Assembly (NCBI RefSeq): GCF_033097505.1
Contig: NZ_AP028654.1
Coordinates: 2,376,001 to 2,440,000 of the forward strand
Direction of reading: 5' to 3'
Origin: Helicovermis profundi
GTDB taxonomy: Bacteria > Bacillota > Clostridia > Peptostreptococcales > Acidaminobacteraceae
DNA length: 64,000 bases
This document shows, in pieces, positions 1-7,956 of this stretch; the stretch's first letter is position 1; each line of letters opens with the position of its first letter. Below the pieces are notes generated by a model. That model was not told the origin of the DNA, did no database searches, and worked only from the letters and a program-made list of their open reading frames with translations. The translations under genes were made by a program, and so were the position numbers.

Positions 1-720
1 GAACTTAGGTTTGCACCCCTTCTTCACTTAAAAAAAGGTCTTACTTTTGATGAAGTTATTGAAAGTGTTCTACTTGGAATAAAAAAAGCTCAAGCAAAAT
101 ACGAGATATTTGGAAATTTGATTCTTTGTTTAATGAGACATGAAAGCATCGAAAATTCCCTATCAGTAGTAGAACAAGGAAGAAAATTTATTGAAAGGGG
201 CGTTGTTGCTATAGATCTCGCTGGAAATGAGCATGATTTTCCACCAGAAATCCATAAAGAAGCTTTTGATAGAGCAAAAGAGTATGGTTACCATATAACA
301 GTTCACGCAGGTGAAACTGGTAAATATGAAAACATAACAAAATCAATTGAACTACTTCACGCTGAGAGGATTGGTCATGGCGTTAATGCAAAAGATGATC
401 TTAATACTCTTAACTCAGTTATTGATAATTCTATTGCACTTGAAATGTGTCCTACAAGCAATATTCAAACAAAAGCTGTTGACACCTATGAAAATCATCC
501 ATCTAAAATGTTTTTAGATAAAAAAGTACTAGTTACACTTAGCACTGATAATAGAACAGTTTCAAACGTTACACTAACAGATGAATTTAATACCCTTAGT
601 AAATATTCAAACTATAGTAAAGCAGACTTTAAACAAGTATTTATTAATTCTAATAATGCTTCCTTTGCTTCAAGTGAAATTAAACTTAAACTTAAAAAAT
701 TTATAGATGATTATAAATAA
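1..720 (+). CDS. add: Adenosine deaminase, C-terminal part (5' end outside window)
   Basis: Adenosine deaminase converts adenosine to inosine in purine salvage, in the cytoplasm. The frame is open from base 1, so the gene starts upstream of the window; the first ATG, at 118, is internal. Visible family motifs are the upstream ELRFAP stretch, the zinc-site VHAGE motif (about residue 100 of the visible part), HAERIGHG, EMCPTSN, and a late LSTDNR segment. That last segment stands where most members have SLNTDDP. The D-N-R variant of the zinc/substrate aspartate region is unusual but occurs in divergent deaminases. The adenosine assignment is from family resemblance; adenine or another purine nucleoside is possible. 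The gene ends before a long inverted repeat. Confidence 0.85.
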   Translation, partial: ELRFAPLLHLKKGLTFDEVIESVLLGIKKAQAKYEIFGNLILCLMRHESIENSLSVVEQGRKFIERGVVAIDLAGNEHDFPPEIHKEAFDRAKEYGYHITVHAGETGKYENITKSIELLHAERIGHGVNAKDDLNTLNSVIDNSIALEMCPTSNIQTKAVDTYENHPSKMFLDKKVLVTLSTDNRTVSNVTLTDEFNTLSKYSNYSKADFKQVFINSNNASFASSEIKLKLKKFIDDYK

Positions 721-745
721 GTTTAAGAGTTAAAGAAAATTATTA

Positions 746-798
746 AAATATCTAAGCTTCAGTTTTGAATTTTACTCAAAGCTAATGCTTAGATATTT
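746..798 (+). terminator. Hairpin after add
   Basis: AAATATCTAAGC (746-757) pairs with GCTTAGATATTT (787-798), a 12-bp stem with a 29-nt loop that contains smaller pairings. The right arm ends in an A/T-rich tract. It is probably the transcription end of the deaminase gene, though the loop is long for a simple intrinsic terminator. No gene was seen in 721-961; the rest is A/T-rich and holds the fprA leader. Confidence 0.5.
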
Positions 799-961
799 AT
801 TTATGTAACTTTATGTTTTTATATTTTTTTCAACTATATTTACTTCACTATCCTACATTTATTTCTCATAATCTAGTTGTAGACTTATTAACTTAAAGAG
901 ATTATAATTAATCTGATAAGAAGTATACTTAATACAATATTAATATATTTAGGAGGATTTT

Positions 962-2161
962 ATGAACTATAAATTGCCAATTAGTGATAAACTTCATTGG
1001 ATTGGAGTAAACGACAGAGAAACTCACCTATTTGAGAACTTTTGGCCTCTTGAAAAAGGTGTAACATACAATTCTTATTTAGTAAACGATGAAAAAATTG
1101 CACTTATTGATACCGTTAAGTTCAATAAAACTGATTTGTATCTAGAAAAAATAAAAGAAATTATCGGTGAAAAAGATGTTGATTTTTTAGTTATTAATCA
1201 TATGGAACCAGATCACTCTGGATCTATTGCTGCAGTTATAAAAATGTGGCCCAATGTAAAAATAGTTGGAAACAAAAAAACTTTTGGCTTTTTAAAAGGG
1301 TTTTATGAAATCACAGATAATCTTTATGAAGTTAAAGAAGGCGACGAAATTAACTTAGGCTATCATAACCTTAAATTTTTTATAACTCCTATGGTCCACT
1401 GGCCTGAAACTATGATGACCTACGAAACTACAGATAAAATACTATTTTCAATGGACGCTTTTGGTGGTTTTGGTGCACTTGATGGTGGAATATTTGATTT
1501 TGAAGTTAATTTATCTTTCTATGAAGATGAAATAAGAAGATATTATTCAAATATTGTTGGAAAATACAGTCCAATTGTTCAAAGAACTCTTCAAAGATTC
1601 AAAGATGTTGAAATTTCTATGATTGCACCAACTCATGGAATTGTTTGGAAAGAATCTCCAAGTACTATTTTCAACTACTATGATAAATGGAGTAGATTTG
1701 AAGCAGAGGAAGGAGTAGTTATTGTTTATGGTACGATGTATGGAAACACTGCAAAAATGGCTGACTATCTTGCAAAAGAACTTTCAAGAAATGGAATAAA
1801 AAACATTAAAATTTTTGACGCAAGTAAAACTCACCTTTCTTATATTATTAGTGAATTATGGAAATATAAAGGTGTAATAATAGGTTCTGCTGCATACAAT
1901 ACTACTGTTTTTCCAGCTGTAGAGGCTGTACTTAGTAAAATCGAAAATAGTGGACTTAAAAATAGATATCTTGGCGTATTTGGCAATAAATCGTGGAGCG
2001 GCGGTGGAGTTAAAACTATTATGAATTTTGCCGAGAAAATCAAATGGGACTTTGTAGCCTCTCCTGTTGAAGCAACTTACTCACCAAAAGAAAAAGACTA
2101 TAAAGAGCTTTCACTCCTTGCAAAAGAAATGGCTAATTTAGTTAAGAATAATCCTAAGTAA
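962..2161 (+). CDS. fprA: FprA-type flavodiiron protein (oxygen/NO reductase)
   Basis: A 399-residue A-type flavoprotein. Such proteins reduce O2 to water or NO to N2O in anaerobes, using a di-iron site in a metallo-beta-lactamase domain and FMN in a flavodoxin domain. The N-terminal half has the di-iron signature HMEPDH (about residues 80-85), a later histidine in MVHWPE, and the DAFGGFGA segment. The C-terminal half starts a flavodoxin fold near residue 255 (VIVYGTMYGNTAKM, the FMN phosphate loop) and includes GVFGNKSWSGGG. There is no rubredoxin or flavin-reductase extension, so electrons must come from a separate donor. AGGAGG lies just upstream of the ATG. The gene stands alone between two terminators and suits oxidative-stress defence in a strict anaerobe. 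Confidence 0.93.
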   Translation: MNYKLPISDKLHWIGVNDRETHLFENFWPLEKGVTYNSYLVNDEKIALIDTVKFNKTDLYLEKIKEIIGEKDVDFLVINHMEPDHSGSIAAVIKMWPNVKIVGNKKTFGFLKGFYEITDNLYEVKEGDEINLGYHNLKFFITPMVHWPETMMTYETTDKILFSMDAFGGFGALDGGIFDFEVNLSFYEDEIRRYYSNIVGKYSPIVQRTLQRFKDVEISMIAPTHGIVWKESPSTIFNYYDKWSRFEAEEGVVIVYGTMYGNTAKMADYLAKELSRNGIKNIKIFDASKTHLSYIISELWKYKGVIIGSAAYNTTVFPAVEAVLSKIENSGLKNRYLGVFGNKSWSGGGVKTIMNFAEKIKWDFVASPVEATYSPKEKDYKELSLLAKEMANLVKNNPK

Positions 2162-2203
2162 ATAAAATCTGGCATACAAAAAACTATCAAATACATTTTT
2201 AAG

Positions 2204-2242
2204 GAGCTATTAATCGTATACAATTAATAGCTCTTTATTTTT
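2204..2242 (+). terminator. Intrinsic terminator of fprA
   Basis: GAGCTATTAAT (2204-2214) pairs with ATTAATAGCTC (2223-2233), an 11-bp stem with an 8-nt loop, followed by a T-rich run (TTTATTTTT). Confidence 0.85.
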
Positions 2243-2364
2243 CAAAAAAAATATATGTATTATTTAGATAAACACTCAATAATAGGTTTATTTGTCTATC
2301 TAGTGGATAAATATATAATAATATAAAATTTATATATACATATCAAAATTAGAGGTGATGCTTT

Positions 2365-3843
2365 TTGAAAAACACTTTATTAGCAATTATAAAAAAATTG
2401 AGTCCACTTTTTTACACATTAGCAATTTTACTATTAATACCCATAATTTTTATATTTTTTTATAAAGAGTACGATATGCTAAGTTCTTTTATTATTCCAT
2501 CAATACTATCTTTATTACTTGGCGTTTTTTCCCAGTACATTTCAAAAAACAATCATAAACCATTTACTGCTACAACTGGTATGCTACTTTGCACTTTTGC
2601 ATGGATATTATTATCTATTGTTGGTGCAATCCCTTTTATGATTGGATTAAACGAATCATTTGTTAATAGTTTTTTTGAAGCTGTATCAGGTTTTACTACA
2701 ACTGGAATTACAGTTTTTACTGGTCTTGATAAAATGCCCTATTCGATTCTTTTTTGGAGAGCTTTAATTCAGTGGCTTGGCGGACTTGGAATTTTAACAT
2801 TTTTCTTGCTTATAACTTTTAAAAGCGAAGGCGATTTATGGCATTTATTTTCTGCGGAAGGTCATAAAATTGATTCAGCTAGGCCTGTACCAAATGTATT
2901 TAAAACAGTAAAAATTTTATGGTCACTTTATATTTTTTACACATTACTAGAAACAGTTCTACTTTTCATTGCTGGTTTGTCACCATATGAAGCATTTATT
3001 CATTCCTTAACATCGCTTTCAACTGGCGGATTTTCCAATCACGATGCAAGTGTTGGTTACTATAAAATAGCCGGATTTAAACATTACAGAGCCATTGAAT
3101 ATATAATTACAATTTTTATGTTTTTAGGTGGCGTTAATTTTTTAATGCACTATAATTTATTTAAATTAAAATTAAAAAATATTAAACGAGATTTAGAAAC
3201 AAGATCATATCTAAATTTTGTACTTGGCTTTACTTTATTAATATTAATTGGAATATTTGTTAATGGAAATTTGAATTTGGCTAACTTTGAGGAAAGTTTT
3301 AGAAAAACTATATTTCAAGTCGTTTCTCTTATTACCACAACTGGATTTGGAACAGAAGATATTGGAAGCGCTTTTTTCCCAGCTATCGCTAAGCAACTAT
3401 TTATTTTACTTATGATAATTGGTGGATGTGTTGGTTCTACTGCTGGTGGAGTAAAAGTTATAAGAATTGTACTTCTTAGAAAATTACTAAAGCGTGAAGT
3501 ACGAAAAGTTCACCTCCCTAGTAGTGCTATCTTACCTGTAACTGCAAAAGGCACCATAGTTAGCAGAGATGAAATCTTTAAAGTTTCTGCACTACTTTTT
3601 GCATGGGTTGTACTTATTTTTATAGGTGCTGGTATAACTGCTCTTTTTTCTGACCTTGGTCCATTTGAAGCTTTCTCAGGAATGGCCTCTGCTGTAGGTA
3701 ATATCGGACCTTTTTACTTTAGTGTAGATAAAATGATTTCACTTTCTCCAGTTATTAAATATACTTATATTATAGGTATGTTAGCTGGAAGACTTGAACT
3801 TTTACCTTTACTAGTTGTTTTTAATAGAAAATCTTGGTTGTAA
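2365..3843 (+). CDS. trkH: TrkH/KtrB-family potassium uptake membrane protein
   Basis: A 492-residue integral membrane protein, the ion-conducting subunit of a Trk/Ktr potassium transporter. The superfamily has four M1-P-M2 repeats. Pore loops are recognisable by repeated T-T-G segments: GFTTTGITVF, SLSTGGFSNH, LITTTGFGTED and the late SAVGNIGPFYF. Length matches TrkH (about 480-490). The start is TTG at 2365, preceded by AGAGGTG at suitable spacing; no in-frame ATG fits better. trkA follows after 29 bases, forming the usual pore plus regulatory-ring pair. The 120-base leader holds only A/T-rich sequence with weak hairpin potential. I saw no convincing c-di-AMP riboswitch. Confidence 0.93.
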   Translation: MKNTLLAIIKKLSPLFYTLAILLLIPIIFIFFYKEYDMLSSFIIPSILSLLLGVFSQYISKNNHKPFTATTGMLLCTFAWILLSIVGAIPFMIGLNESFVNSFFEAVSGFTTTGITVFTGLDKMPYSILFWRALIQWLGGLGILTFFLLITFKSEGDLWHLFSAEGHKIDSARPVPNVFKTVKILWSLYIFYTLLETVLLFIAGLSPYEAFIHSLTSLSTGGFSNHDASVGYYKIAGFKHYRAIEYIITIFMFLGGVNFLMHYNLFKLKLKNIKRDLETRSYLNFVLGFTLLILIGIFVNGNLNLANFEESFRKTIFQVVSLITTTGFGTEDIGSAFFPAIAKQLFILLMIIGGCVGSTAGGVKVIRIVLLRKLLKREVRKVHLPSSAILPVTAKGTIVSRDEIFKVSALLFAWVVLIFIGAGITALFSDLGPFEAFSGMASAVGNIGPFYFSVDKMISLSPVIKYTYIIGMLAGRLELLPLLVVFNRKSWL

Positions 3844-3872
3844 GTAAATAAATTATTCATTAGGAGGCTTAT

Positions 3873-4541
3873 ATGTTTATATTAATTGCTGGTGGCGGAA
3901 TTGTAGGAAGAAATATTACAAAAAGTTTAGCTAAAAATCATGATATCGTTGTTATTGATAAAGATGAAAAAAACTGCGAAATAATCGCTTCAAAATATGG
4001 TGCAGTAGCAATAAATGGCGATGCAACTAATATAAGAACTTTAAAAGACGCAGGAATTGAAAAGGCTGATTATGCTCTTGGAGTTATGAGATATGACGCG
4101 CAAAATTTACTTTTTTCACTACTTGCAAAGAATTTTAATATCAAAAATATTTTTGTTAGGATGAGAGATCCTGAATATAAAGAAGCTTATGAAATCGCTG
4201 GTGCAACTAATATTGCTCACACAGTAGATATGATGACTAAAAAATTTATCTATGATATCGAAAATCCTGAAATTAGAACAGTAGCTTCACTTAGAAATGG
4301 AAGAGCCGATATTTCTATAATAACGATACCTAAAAAATCTTGGGTTTTTGGAAAAAGTATTTCTGAAATTACTAAGATGAGAAATTTTCCTAAAGAAATT
4401 GTTGTTGCTGGTATTTTTAATCAAGACCTTGATAAATTTATTGTACCTAGAGGCGACACAATTGTTGAAAAAAATTGCCAAATTTTCATAGTAGGAAAAA
4501 AAGAGAATATAAAGAATGCATATGAAATTTTAGTAAAATAA
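3873..4541 (+). CDS. trkA: TrkA-family potassium channel regulatory subunit (RCK)
   Basis: A 222-residue cytosolic gating subunit for the adjacent TrkH. It has one RCK_N domain (Rossmann fold, GGGIVG near residue 7, acidic VVIDKD at the end of strand 2, then NGDAT) and one RCK_C (TrkA-C) domain from about residue 140. This is the half-length form that assembles as an octameric ring, rather than the duplicated E. coli TrkA. NAD(H) or ATP binding is expected in the N-domain; RCK_C domains of Gram-positives often bind c-di-AMP, which cannot be judged here. TTAGGAGG precedes the ATG. The operon with trkH ends in a long hairpin shared with the convergent nuoF. Confidence 0.93.
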   Translation: MFILIAGGGIVGRNITKSLAKNHDIVVIDKDEKNCEIIASKYGAVAINGDATNIRTLKDAGIEKADYALGVMRYDAQNLLFSLLAKNFNIKNIFVRMRDPEYKEAYEIAGATNIAHTVDMMTKKFIYDIENPEIRTVASLRNGRADISIITIPKKSWVFGKSISEITKMRNFPKEIVVAGIFNQDLDKFIVPRGDTIVEKNCQIFIVGKKENIKNAYEILVK

Positions 4542-4587
4542 GACTCATTATTTAAAAACTAAGTAAGATTTAATAGACCTTTATAGA

Positions 4588-4624
4588 GTAATGGAGTAAG
4601 ATTTAATAAATCTTACTCCATTAC
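4588..4624. terminator. Bidirectional terminator between trkA and nuoF
   Basis: A 17-bp perfect stem (4588-4604 with 4608-4624) with a 3-nt loop lies between two convergent genes. T-rich sequence on the plus side is modest (TACTTAGATTCTATTTT), and the hairpin could serve both directions. Confidence 0.75.
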
Positions 4625-4639
4625 TACTTAGATTCTATT

Positions 4640-5986
4640 TTAATATTCAAATTCAGTGTATTTTAATTTAATTTGACTCATATCTATTTTCATATTTTCT
4701 AAATAATGTTTAACTAAGTCTCCATCAAAATCAACATGAAAACCTACTTTTTTATACACGTCATTTGTAAAATATCTTATCACTGAAAGTATCGCAGTTG
4801 GTGCAGTTTGACCTAACCCACAAAGAGATGCAATTTTCATAGTATTGCTAATTCTTTCTATTCTAATAACTTCTTCTTCAGTAATAGTTCCATCATTTAG
4901 CTTTAGTAATAGTTGTTTTAACTGTATATTTCCTTCTCTACAAGGAGTACATTTTCCACATGATTCATGAACAAAAAATTTCTGAACACCAAGTAAAAAT
5001 TCAACTACATTGTTTGTTTCATCACCAACAGTAATAGCTCCTGAACCAATTGGAAGTCCATATGCCGATGTATTTTCATAAGTTATTGGAGTATTTAATA
5101 TATATTTTTGCATAATTGGACCCGATACTCCACCTAATTGTAAAAATTTAAAAGGACTATCTGATTTCATTCCGCCACCAATGGTATATATAACATCATA
5201 AAAAGTTACACCAAATGGAACTTCATACATTCCAGGATTTTTTATGTTACCAGATAAACTTATTAACTTTGTTCCTTTACTCTCACTTGTACCATAATTT
5301 GCGTATTCTTCACTTCCATATCTCAAAATAGCTGTAACGTAGCTAAATGTTTCAACGTTATTAACCATTGTTGGAACTTGCATAAAACCTTTTGTTCCTA
5401 TTCTTGGTGGTTTATTTCTTGGTCTTCCAGATTTACCTTCCATCGATTCAATTAATGCTGAGCCTTCACCACATATATAAGCACCTGCCCCAGTATATAA
5501 TTCTATATCAAAAGAATAATCTGTTCCAAGTACACTTTCTCCTAATACACCTTCATTTCTTGCATTTTCTATACATTTTGCTACTTTATCTTGAATGTTT
5601 GGATATTCTTCTCTAATATAAATATAGCCCTTTACTGATCCAATTGTAATGCCTGCTATAATCATGCCTTCAAGAACGCTATATGGATCTTTATCAAGTA
5701 ACTCTCTATCTTTAAAAGTACCCGGCTCGCCTTCATCAGCATTACATAAAATATACTTATCCTTAGCAATTCTTTTTTTGCCCATATCCCATTTTTTCCA
5801 CGTAGGGTATGCAGCTCCACCTCTACCTCTAAGTCCTGTTTCTTTTAATTCACTAATTACAAAATCGGGCCCTTTTTCTATAAGTTTTTTTAAACCTGAA
5901 AAGCCACCTATTTCAATATATTTTTTTATATTTAATCCATCATACTTATTAAAATTATCAGTGACAAATGAAACTGTTTTATTCAT
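4640..5986 (-). CDS. nuoF: NuoF-type NADH-binding flavoprotein subunit (FMN, 4Fe-4S)
   Basis: A 448-residue protein of the 51-kDa complex I/HydB-like family, which transfers electrons between NAD(P)H, FMN and iron-sulfur clusters. It has GLRGRGGAAYPTWKKW (FMN/NADH glycine-rich loop, residues about 50-65), CNADEGEPGTFKDR, the GAGAYICGEGSAL segment, and the 4Fe-4S ligands SCGKCTPCREG plus a later CGLGQTAP cysteine. It lacks the N-terminal thioredoxin-like and C-terminal 2x4Fe-4S ferredoxin extensions typical of HndC/HydB from bifurcating hydrogenases. The ATG overlaps the nuoE stop by 8 bases (ATGAATAA), so the two are translationally coupled. No nuoG, hydrogenase or formate dehydrogenase gene is adjacent, so the electron partner is unknown. 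Confidence 0.9.
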   Translation of the reverse strand: MNKTVSFVTDNFNKYDGLNIKKYIEIGGFSGLKKLIEKGPDFVISELKETGLRGRGGAAYPTWKKWDMGKKRIAKDKYILCNADEGEPGTFKDRELLDKDPYSVLEGMIIAGITIGSVKGYIYIREEYPNIQDKVAKCIENARNEGVLGESVLGTDYSFDIELYTGAGAYICGEGSALIESMEGKSGRPRNKPPRIGTKGFMQVPTMVNNVETFSYVTAILRYGSEEYANYGTSESKGTKLISLSGNIKNPGMYEVPFGVTFYDVIYTIGGGMKSDSPFKFLQLGGVSGPIMQKYILNTPITYENTSAYGLPIGSGAITVGDETNNVVEFLLGVQKFFVHESCGKCTPCREGNIQLKQLLLKLNDGTITEEEVIRIERISNTMKIASLCGLGQTAPTAILSVIRYFTNDVYKKVGFHVDFDGDLVKHYLENMKIDMSQIKLKYTEFEY

Positions 5987-6458
5987 TTAAATCACCCCTT
6001 AATTCATTAATAATTTTTGAAATTTTTTCCTTATCTAAATTTCCATATACTTTTTTTCCAATTCTCATAGCTGGTGCTCTATCACACGCTCCAAAACATG
6101 CTACGTATTCTAAAGTAAATAAATTATCTTTAGTTGTACCACCCATTTCAATATTTAATTCTTTTTCAAGCTCATCTTTTGCAATGTAATTTTTGCTTAA
6201 TCTACATACTGTAGAATCACATAATTGAATAATATATTTTCCTTTTGGCTCAGTATTGATTGCAGAAAAAAAAGTAGTGACTTCATGTATTTGGCTTAAT
6301 GGTACTTTTAACTTCTCTGAAAGATTAATTATATCTTCTTTAGAAACATAATTTTGTTCACTATTTTCTTGAATTTCAAGTAAAATCTTCAGTAATTTTG
6401 TTTTATCAAAATTATGTTTTTGAATCAACTCATCTATATACTTATTATTATTTTTCAC
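5979..6458 (-). CDS. nuoE: NuoE-type 2Fe-2S subunit
   Basis: A 159-residue thioredoxin-like ferredoxin of the 24-kDa complex I/HndA family. The four cluster ligands are visible as CDSTVC (about residues 82-87) and CFGAC (about 121-125), after an N-terminal helical domain containing the V-P-x-S-x-I-x-E-V-T-F-F core. It passes electrons between NuoF and a partner. The start is GTG, set by a strong AACGGAGG six bases upstream. It is the first gene of a two-gene operon with nuoF. The leader upstream (6459-6567) is A/T-rich with a possible TATAAT but no clear -35. Confidence 0.9.
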   Translation of the reverse strand: MKNNNKYIDELIQKHNFDKTKLLKILLEIQENSEQNYVSKEDIINLSEKLKVPLSQIHEVTTFFSAINTEPKGKYIIQLCDSTVCRLSKNYIAKDELEKELNIEMGGTTKDNLFTLEYVACFGACDRAPAMRIGKKVYGNLDKEKISKIINELRGDLNE

Positions 6459-6567
6459 ACTAACCTCCGTTCAAGCTAAGATATCTCTTTAATTATATTT
6501 TACCAATATTATTTAAACATTCATAGCATAGTTAAATAAAAAACAATCTATTTTTTACCTATTTATA

Positions 6568-6607
6568 AAAAAATTTAACCCAGACTAAATACTTATTAAT
6601 CTGGGTT
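6568..6607 (-). terminator. Intrinsic terminator of tag
   Basis: AACCCAGA (6577-6584) pairs with TCTGGGTT (6600-6607). On the minus strand the hairpin is followed by TAAATTTTTTT. Confidence 0.85.
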
Positions 6608-6613
6608 ACAAAG

Positions 6614-7183
6614 TTATTTTATTTTTTGTACTTCAAGATACCTAAAACACGAAGTAATATGATCATTAACTATACCCGTCGCTTGCATATGCGCATAACA
6701 TATAGTTGGACCAAAAAATTTAAATCCTCGTTTTTTTAAATCTTTTGAAATTCTTTCACTTAATTTAGTCTTAGCAGGAATATCTTCTGTTTTTTCAAAA
6801 GAATTAACAATAGGTTTATATTGGGTATAACTCCAAATAAACTTTGAAAAACTACCAAATTCTTTTTGCAATTCAATAAAAAGATTAGCATTATTTATTG
6901 AAGCTTCAATTTTTTTCCTATTTCTTACAATGCCTTTATTATTCATTAATTCATTTATTTTTGTTTCATCATATTTGCTCACTTTTTCAACATCAAAATT
7001 ACTGTAGGCTTTTCTATAATTTTCTCTTTTATTTAGTATTGTATTCCAACTTAAGCCTGCCTGCGCTGATTCTAATACTAAAAATTCAAATTGTACTTTA
7101 TCATCATATACAGGAACTCCCCATTCTGTATCGTGATAATCAATGTATAATTGATTAACTTCACTCCAATCACATCTCTTCAT
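6614..7183 (-). CDS. tag: DNA-3-methyladenine glycosylase I
   Basis: A base-excision repair glycosylase that removes 3-methyladenine. The protein begins MKRCDWSE, the family's usual N-terminus with the first zinc-site cysteine. It continues with YHDTEWGVP, FEFLVLESAQAGLSW (helix-hairpin-helix region) and KRGFKFFGPTICYAHMQATGIVNDH near the end, which carries the other zinc and base-contact residues. I chose the ATG at 7183 (189 residues, normal for Tag) over a TTG 33 bases upstream, which would overlap the neighbouring gene. Its SD (GTGGGTG) is weak, suggesting coupling to the membrane-protein gene ending 17 bases upstream. A terminator follows. Confidence 0.93.
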   Translation of the reverse strand: MKRCDWSEVNQLYIDYHDTEWGVPVYDDKVQFEFLVLESAQAGLSWNTILNKRENYRKAYSNFDVEKVSKYDETKINELMNNKGIVRNRKKIEASINNANLFIELQKEFGSFSKFIWSYTQYKPIVNSFEKTEDIPAKTKLSERISKDLKKRGFKFFGPTICYAHMQATGIVNDHITSCFRYLEVQKIK

Positions 7184-7199
7184 AATACACCCACTCTTA

Positions 7200-7724
7200 T
7201 TAATTAATTTTTTCAATTATACCATAATCATATTCGTCTACTTTTATTTCATTTATAAATTTTTTATAATAGTAATTCCCTACAATTAATCCAACAATAA
7301 TGCTAATTATTAAAAATACTAAAGAATACATTACAATATTCGTTTTATTAATAATTATAATATTTTCTGGAGTTAATACAAAAACAAGTTCTAATAGTGC
7401 ATAATACTCAATTATATAAAAAATGAGAATGAAAATAAATTTTGATTCTTTATTAACATCAAAATCATATAGTTTAACTTTATTCATAATAATCCACTTG
7501 TAGTTACTTTGAACAAAGTAAACCAAAGACAATAAAACAAATGGAATTGCAAATATAGTAACTACATCATTAAAATTAATTAATTTTCCTAAAAATAACA
7601 TTTTGAAAATATTAACTAAAAAAATCACTGTTGAAGTTATAAAAGTCGTTGGAATAAATTCCCTTTTCATATGACTTCTATATCCAATTTTATGATTAAA
7701 TCCATTTTTTGAAAAGTAAAACAT
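7200..7724 (-). CDS. Hypothetical membrane protein (four predicted helices)
   Basis: About 174 residues of unrecognised family. Hydrophobic segments lie near residues 25-45, 55-72, 98-118 and 130-150, with a short basic N-terminus and an acidic C-terminal tail, so it is an integral membrane protein. The region looks like a DUF3267- or DUF-type small permease-like protein, but no defining motif is visible. The start is taken as the ATG at 7724, preceded by GGGTGAT; an ATG 12 bases upstream has no SD of its own. It is probably cotranscribed with tag, which starts 17 bases downstream. No functional inference is offered. Confidence 0.65.
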   Translation of the reverse strand: MFYFSKNGFNHKIGYRSHMKREFIPTTFITSTVIFLVNIFKMLFLGKLINFNDVVTIFAIPFVLLSLVYFVQSNYKWIIMNKVKLYDFDVNKESKFIFILIFYIIEYYALLELVFVLTPENIIIINKTNIVMYSLVFLIISIIVGLIVGNYYYKKFINEIKVDEYDYGIIEKIN

Positions 7725-7827
7725 AAGATCACCCATTCAATATTTAATAATACTTTACATTAATTATATTTCATTCATTTGTAATTGTAAACAACAACTT
7801 ACAAATAAACAATTATATTTTAATAAT

Positions 7828-7844
7828 TTAACATAATCTTAACA
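7828..7844 (+). promoter_or_regulatory. PHO-box-like repeats upstream of the Na/Pi cotransporter
   Basis: Two exact TTAACA hexamers (7828-7833 and 7839-7844) are separated by 5 bases, giving an 11-base period. This is the arrangement known for PhoP boxes in Bacillus. A further TTACAA lies upstream near 7799. They precede a phosphate transporter gene by about 110 bases. A TTAACA motif is common by chance in A/T-rich DNA, so this is suggestive only. Confidence 0.4.
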
Positions 7845-7956
7845 ATTTAATTTATCTAATCTGTTAAAATAAATTGATTATATAGAGAACCTTTTGGTTT
7901 ATATTAAAAACAATAGGGTATTTTATTATTAAATGATAATAACGGGAGGAAAAAAA

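Noticed and set aside
2243-2364. A potassium- or c-di-AMP-responsive riboswitch before trkH
   Set aside because: The leader is short and A/T-rich, with only weak hairpin potential and none of the conserved cores I would expect.
5392-6189. Several hydrophobic plus-strand frames opposite nuoF and nuoE
   Set aside because: They are shadows of well-supported minus-strand genes with conserved motifs; none has an SD.
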